Shown here piece by piece: positions 47,570-51,359 of a stretch of 51,359 nucleotides of DNA. Position numbers and translations under genes: made by a program. Source of the stretch: an uncultured Eubacteriales bacterium (lineage in GTDB: Bacteria > Bacillota > Sulfobacillia > UBA995 > UBA9673); assembly GCA_913063835.1 (NCBI GenBank), contig CAJXZV010000003.1, forward strand, positions 1 through 51,359, in the 5' to 3' direction. Numbering within the stretch: the first letter of the stretch is position 1; every line of letters starts with the position of its first letter. A model generated the notes under the pieces. It ran no database searches. It was given only the letters and a program-made list of their open reading frames with translations, and had not been told where the DNA came from.

Positions 47570-48346
47570 TCAGCCGCGGGCCTCCTGGGGCGGGCCGTCG
47601 TCCCGGGCTCCGGCCGAACGCTGACGGACGGCCTCGAAGATGAGGACGGCCGCCGCGACGGAGACGTTCAGGGACTCTGCGGGGCCCCTCATCGGGATCC
47701 TCACCAGGAAATCGCATTTCTCCCTGACCAGGCGCCGGAGTCCCCGGTGCTCGCCGCCCAGGACGATCACCGCCGGAAGGGTGAAGTCGACCTCCGTGTA
47801 GAGCATGTCGGCGGCGGCGTCCGCGCCTATGGTCCACAGGCCCTTCTCCCTCAGTTCATCCATGGCCCTGGCCAGGTTGACCACTCTAGCCACCGGCAGG
47901 CGGTCAGCGGCTCCGGCGGCGGCCTTGACCGCGGCCGGGGTCAGCCCCACCGCGCGGCGGGTCGGGAGGACGAGGCCGTGAACTCCGGCCGCCGCCGCCG
48001 TCCTGATGACCGCGCCCAGGTTCCGGGGGTCTTCCACACCGTCCAGGGCGACGAGGAGAGCAGCCTCCCGCCGCTGTTCGGCCAGAGACAGAAGGTCACC
48101 GAGGTCCCGGTAGGCCATCGGCTCGGCCAGAGCCACCACACCTTGGTTGACCCTGTCGCCGCTCATGGCGTCGAGTCGGGCGCGCGGGACGTAGGTGACA
48201 GGTATGCCGGCGGCCCGCGCCATGTCGGCGACCTCGGCGGCCGAACCCCGGGCCCCGCTGACGATGAAGAGCCGGTGGATGCGGCGGCCGGCCCGGATGG
48301 CCTCGAGGACCGGATGCCTGCCCTCTATCTGCTCGAACCGACCCAT
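47570..48346 (-). CDS. rlmB: 23S rRNA (guanosine-2'-O-)-methyltransferase RlmB
   Basis: 258 residues of the SPOUT (TrmH) family. Motif 1 VALDGVEDPRNLGAVIRTAAAAGVHGLVLP, motif 2 IVLGGEHRGLRRLVREKCD and motif 3 IPMRGPAESLNVSVAAAVLIFEAVR form the knotted SAM site. The N-terminal EGRHPVLEAIRAGRRIHRLFIV is the RNA-binding substrate domain. It methylates the equivalent of G2251 in the P loop of 23S rRNA. The thyX-rlmB order is conserved in Bacillota. Confidence 0.94.
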   Translation of the reverse strand: MGRFEQIEGRHPVLEAIRAGRRIHRLFIVSGARGSAAEVADMARAAGIPVTYVPRARLDAMSGDRVNQGVVALAEPMAYRDLGDLLSLAEQRREAALLVALDGVEDPRNLGAVIRTAAAAGVHGLVLPTRRAVGLTPAAVKAAAGAADRLPVARVVNLARAMDELREKGLWTIGADAAADMLYTEVDFTLPAVIVLGGEHRGLRRLVREKCDFLVRIPMRGPAESLNVSVAAAVLIFEAVRQRSAGARDDGPPQEARG

Positions 48347-48380
48347 GTCCTACAGAAACCACCCTTAGAAATAGCCCCGC

Positions 48381-49106
48381 TCACTCCAGCCTATCCCCGT
48401 CCGAGTGGCCCGGGTCCGGCCCGCGCCGGCCCCGACCGGCCGGGACACGGCGCAGATGCCGGTAGCGACCGCACGACAGGGCCCCCTCGGGACAGCGCCC
48501 TTCAGACTCACAAGGGGACCCGGCCCTTTCGAAGAGGGCCGGGGCGACCCTCTTCACCTCCCGAAGCATGTCGTAGGCGATCCGGCGAATCTCCCACTGG
48601 GCGCGCCGGCAGCAGCGCAGACGGAAGAAGTTGTGCAGGCTGCGCGCGTTGAACGTGGCGACGAGCCTGGTCGCCACACCCTGCCCGAGCACCATCCGCG
48701 CGTCCTCGGGCGGGGCCCCCTCGTCGAGAAGCCTGCGGTAGACACCGAAGGCCCGGGCCATCTCCGACCGGTAGATCTCGCGAAGGGCCGGGTCCTTCCT
48801 GAAGGCCGGGGGCAGTACGTAGCACGGCCGGTCGGGGGTCACATATCGAAGGGACTGGACGGAGTAGGAGGCGATGCGGTGGCGGGTGAGCTGGGCCAGC
48901 ATGGCCCGGGAACCCTCCACGTAGAACTGGAAGGAGGCGTGCTCGAAAGGTGACAGGTGGCCGGCTTCCCACAATCTGGCGACCAGGCGGCACACCTCGT
49001 CCTGAGCCATTCCCTCCGCCACCTGCGCCTCTCCGCCGGGCGAGTAGCAGAGGCGGGCGGCACGGGCCACGGTCAGGTCAGGCTCCGGTGTCCAGGTCAG
49101 GAGCAC
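48381..49106 (-). CDS. thyX: Flavin-dependent thymidylate synthase ThyX
   Basis: About 241 residues. The ThyX motif RHRxxSxxxxSxRY is present as RHRIASYSVQSLRY. LSPFEHASFQFYVEGSRAMLAQLTRHR and the C-terminal substrate region NARSLHNFFRLRCCRRAQWEIRRIAYDML are characteristic. It makes dTMP from dUMP with FAD, NADPH and methylene-tetrahydrofolate. The start at the GTG (49106) is the only candidate near the conserved N-terminus (LLTWTPEPDLTVARAARLCYSPG), so a few residues could be missing. The C-terminal ~35 residues are Arg/Gly-rich and of no known role. No thyA was seen. Confidence 0.95.
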   Translation of the reverse strand: MLLTWTPEPDLTVARAARLCYSPGGEAQVAEGMAQDEVCRLVARLWEAGHLSPFEHASFQFYVEGSRAMLAQLTRHRIASYSVQSLRYVTPDRPCYVLPPAFRKDPALREIYRSEMARAFGVYRRLLDEGAPPEDARMVLGQGVATRLVATFNARSLHNFFRLRCCRRAQWEIRRIAYDMLREVKRVAPALFERAGSPCESEGRCPEGALSCGRYRHLRRVPAGRGRRGPDPGHSDGDRLE

Positions 49107-49175
49107 GGCCCGTGGTCTAATCTCGACGGGGTCGGCCGGTCCCGGCTCGGCCCTCGGCGGTCCGTCCCCCAGCGC

Positions 49176-49562
49176 TCACCGCCTCCTTCTCACCACGGTT
49201 CCTTCCGGCGTGTCCTGGACCTCGTAGCCGAGGTCGGCGAGCGAATCACGGACGAAGTCGGCCAGTTCGAACCGTCTGTCCGCCCGCAGCCTGCGGCGGA
49301 CCTCGAGGAGAAGGTCGAGAAGCGGCCCGGCGTCGGCGGCTTCGCCCCTAGGGACAGGTCCTTCTTCCTCCACGACCCCGAGGACACCTGCCCCCAGCCT
49401 TATCATGGCCGAAAGAGCCCTTTCAAGGGCCTCCACCGGCTCGGCGTCCGGGCCCCTCGCCAGGGCCCTGTTCGAACTCCTGGCAAGGTCGAAGAGGGCG
49501 GCCAGGGCCCCGGCCGTGTTGAAGTCGTCGTCCATGGCGGCCTCGAAGCGGCGCACGGCGGC
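49176..49562 (-). pseudogene. cysS: Cysteinyl-tRNA synthetase, C-terminal fragment (5' part replaced)
   Basis: The last ~128 codons of cysS. RRFEAAMDDDFNTAGALAALFDLARSSNRAL is the conserved helical region after the catalytic core, and RADRRFELADFVRDSLADLGYEVQDTPEGTVVRRR is the usual C-terminus. The catalytic HIGH and KMSKS parts are absent. Upstream the frame passes directly into PilB sequence within GCCGCCGCCGCC, so the ORF track shows a 290-residue hybrid. The cysS-thyX neighbourhood is normal for Bacillota, so this end belongs to the main genome. The break most likely reflects an assembly error, not a real pseudogene. Confidence 0.85.
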
Positions 49563-50048
49563 GGCGGCGCCCGCATCGTATTCGATCTGCGTGGCCTCCT
49601 GCTTGGGGAAGAGCGACTTGATCTCGGCCGGCGCCTCATTGGCGAGGCTGAGTTGGCGAACCAGCTTGTCGTGTTCGACGATGACCGTTTCGATGGCTAC
49701 GTTCATCTTCTGACGCAGCTCTTCGATCGGCTTCGGATCGCTCGGGTCGGACGTGGCGAGGATGAGGCGGTTCTCGCGACGCCCCAGCGGCAACAGGCGC
49801 AACTGGGCAAAGTGCTTGTTGGCCGACAGCACGGCCGGCACGGTGTCGAGCTTGTACTGCGCAAGATCCAGCAGCGGCATCTGGTACTTGCCCGCCACGA
49901 AGACCGCCAGATCATGCGCGCTCATGATGCCGCTGCCCACCAGCTCGTCGATCAGCTGCGTGCGTTTTTCACGCGCGCTCTGTTCGAGTTGGGTAAGTAG
50001 CGTCGGCGCGATCCGCCGGCTCTGCGCTAGAGCAAGTCCGAGTGTCAT
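49563..50048 (-). CDS. pilB: Type IV pilus assembly ATPase PilB, N-terminal fragment
   Basis: About 160 residues. MTLGLALAQSRRIAPTLLTQLEQSAREKRTQLIDELVGSGIMSAHDLAVFVAGKYQMPLLDLAQYKLD is the N-terminal MshEN (cyclic-di-GMP-binding type) domain of PilB. The text up to FPKQEATQIEYDAG is the linker before the ATPase core. A complete PilB has about 570 residues; here the Walker motifs are missing because the sequence switches to cysS. The nearest resemblance I recognise is Burkholderiales. In such genomes a CNNM/CorC gene precedes pilB, as here. The 260-base gap between them shows no clear promoter. Confidence 0.85.
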
Positions 50049-50308
50049 GAGTCCAGTCCGTCAGGCTGAAGCTGACCATTTCAGCGCGCGCCGGGCCCCA
50101 CCGCCTCCTGCGCGCGCTCGCCCCCCAAGGCGATTGTTCTATGTTCTGCCGCCGGTACCCCACCCATTCGTGGGGGGTGAGGCCCGGAGTCGGGGCAGTT
50201 TGCCGACCGCTATGCAATTTGTAAAGCACGCTTAAAAGCGACACGTGCATTTGTGCCACATCGGCAGAAAACCGCGTGGACTGAAGTGCCAAGCTTCTAA
50301 GTGTGGAG

Positions 50309-51359
50309 TCAGCTGCGCTTCTCGGGGGCTTTCGGCCGATGCAGCCGCACCGTGCGGATCGATTGGCTGTCCATCTGCACGATATCCATCACGCACCCGG
50401 CAATGCGCACGCTCACCGTCGCTTCCGGAATCTCTTCCAGTACTTCCAGCACCAGCCCGTTCAGCGTCTTCGGCCCGTCGGTCGGCAGGTGCAGGTCCAG
50501 GCGCCGGTTCAGGTCGCGCAACGACATGCCCGCGTCGGCCAGATAGGCGCCATCCGCACCCCAGGCCAGCTTGCCGGCATGCGGCAGCGTGGTGGTGAAC
50601 TCGCCGATCATCTCTTCGATGATGTCTTCCAGCGTCACCAGCCCCAGCATGTCGCCGTATTCGTTGATCACCAGGCCGATGCGGCGGCGATTCTCCTGGA
50701 AATACTGTAGCTGGCGGAACACCGGCGTGCCGCTCGGCACGAAGTAGGGCTGGGCGAGCAGGCCGCGGAAGTCGTCGTGGGTTAGCTCCGGATGACCCAG
50801 CAGCGACAGCGCCTTGCGCACGTGCAGGATGCCGATCACCTGGTCGGTGTCGCGCTCGAACACCGGCAGCTTGTTGTGGTAACAGGTCTCCAGCTGGCCG
50901 ACGACCTCGTCGATCGGACGCGACAGGTCCAGCGATTCCACCTTGGCGCGCGGCGTCATCACGTCGTCCACCGTAATGGCTTCCAGGTCGAACAGGTTCA
51001 GCAGGATGCTGCGGTGCTTGTGCGGGATGAAGTTGCCCGATTCCAGCACCAGCGTGCGCAGTTCCTCGGTCGACATGCGCTGCTCCGGCGCCTTGCGCGT
51101 GTTGATGCGCACCAATCTGAGCACACCCATGGCAAACGCGTTGACTACCGCCACCAGCGGCGTCGAAATCTGCAGCAGCGGCTTGATGATGAAGCTGGCG
51201 GGAAACGCAACGCGTTCGGGATAGGTCGCGCCCACGATCTTCGGGGCGATCTCGGCGAACACGATGATGAGAAACGCCACGATGGCCGTGGCGATCGACA
51301 GCGTCGTTCCGTTGTTGCCAAAGTAGTGGATCGCCAGGGTGGTGATCAGCACCGGCACG
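50309..51359 (-). CDS. CNNM/CorC (HlyC) family membrane protein with CBS domains, 5' end missing
   Basis: About 350 residues, running off the right edge, so the N-terminus is incomplete. Part of the DUF21 transmembrane domain remains (LSIATAIVAFLIIVFAEIAPKIVGATYPERVAFP and following hydrophobic stretches). Two CBS motifs follow, with DVMTPRAKVESLDLSRPIDEVVGQLETCYHNKLPVFERD and NRRRIGLVINEYGDMLGLVTLEDIIEEMIGEF. The C-terminal CorC_HlyC domain ends with VLEVLEEIPEATVSVRIAGCVMDIVQM. The family is linked to magnesium or cobalt efflux and homeostasis. Codon and base use differ from the genes to its left, consistent with a different source organism. Confidence 0.85.
   Translation of the reverse strand, partial: VPVLITTLAIHYFGNNGTTLSIATAIVAFLIIVFAEIAPKIVGATYPERVAFPASFIIKPLLQISTPLVAVVNAFAMGVLRLVRINTRKAPEQRMSTEELRTLVLESGNFIPHKHRSILLNLFDLEAITVDDVMTPRAKVESLDLSRPIDEVVGQLETCYHNKLPVFERDTDQVIGILHVRKALSLLGHPELTHDDFRGLLAQPYFVPSGTPVFRQLQYFQENRRRIGLVINEYGDMLGLVTLEDIIEEMIGEFTTTLPHAGKLAWGADGAYLADAGMSLRDLNRRLDLHLPTDGPKTLNGLVLEVLEEIPEATVSVRIAGCVMDIVQMDSQSIRTVRLHRPKAPEKRS

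Noticed and set aside
47553-47837. N-terminal 95 codons of the VanW track ORF
   Set aside because: They overlap rlmB in another frame and are Arg/Gly-rich shadow sequence; the signal-like segment starts at the ATG at 47552.
49176-50048. A natural PilB-CysS fusion protein
   Set aside because: It lacks both the PilB ATPase core and the CysS catalytic core, and the flanking gene orders belong to different phyla. An assembly join at a GCC repeat explains it better.

Overview
The window is almost entirely one long, minus-strand array of translation and transcription genes from a GC-rich, spore-forming member of the Bacillota. Four things point there. First, the synteny is cysS-thyX-rlmB-sigH-tRNAs-tuf-rpmG-secE-nusG-rplKAJL-rpoBC-L7Ae-rpsLG-fusA-tuf-S10/spc/alpha operons-ecfA1A2T-truA-rplM-rpsI-cwlD. 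Second, it carries sporulation genes (sigH, cwlD). Third, L33, L36, S14 and S4 are all of the zinc-binding type. Fourth, the Shine-Dalgarno sequences are strong (GGAGGTG-like). GTG and TTG starts are frequent, including in rpsL, secY, rpsE and rplX. Transcription runs from high to low coordinates.

Layout in transcription order. (1) 51359-49563: a foreign-looking 1.8 kb end with a CNNM/CorC-type protein and the first ~155 codons of a type IV pilus ATPase PilB, both proteobacterial (Burkholderiales-like). PilB runs in frame, through a short GCC/GCG repeat, into the last ~130 codons of cysteinyl-tRNA synthetase. This looks like a chimeric assembly join. (2) 49562-45265: cysS (3' end), thyX, rlmB, a VanW-family protein and sigH. 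(3) 45250-41844: a promoter, four tRNAs (Thr-TGT, Tyr, fMet, Thr-GGT), tuf copy 2, a terminator-promoter pair, rpmG, tRNA-Trp, secE and nusG. (4) 41775-31412: rplK, rplA, L10 leader, rplJ, rplL, a promoter, rpoB, rpoC. (5) 31375-26643: a promoter, an L7Ae-family gene, rpsL, rpsG, fusA, tuf copy 1. (6) 26620-10169: the S10, spc and alpha operons including secY, adk, map, a KOW protein, infA, rpmJ, rpoA and rplQ. (7) 10053-4664: ECF transporter energising module, truA, a promoter, rplM, rpsI, cwlD. (8) 4597-1: a PLP-dependent alanine/ornithine-type racemase, a fused Memo-AMMECR1 protein, its radical-SAM partner (the AmmeMemoRadiSam set) and the start of a carbamate kinase gene cut by the left edge.

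Most of the window is textbook growth machinery. The parts worth a second look are: unusual charged low-complexity extensions on NusG, RpoB and RpoC (acidic) and on L30 (lysine-rich, built from a 15-bp tandem repeat); the poorly understood AmmeMemoRadiSam set beside a racemase and carbamate kinase; a VanW gene where yacP usually lies, with no mrnC; two tuf genes kept nearly identical; recurrent GC-rich hairpins in the intergenic gaps; and the chimeric join at the right end. No stretch longer than about 300 bases lacks an annotated feature. I saw no CRISPR array, insertion sequence, rRNA gene or phage gene. All identifications come from reading motifs and gene order; no database search was run.
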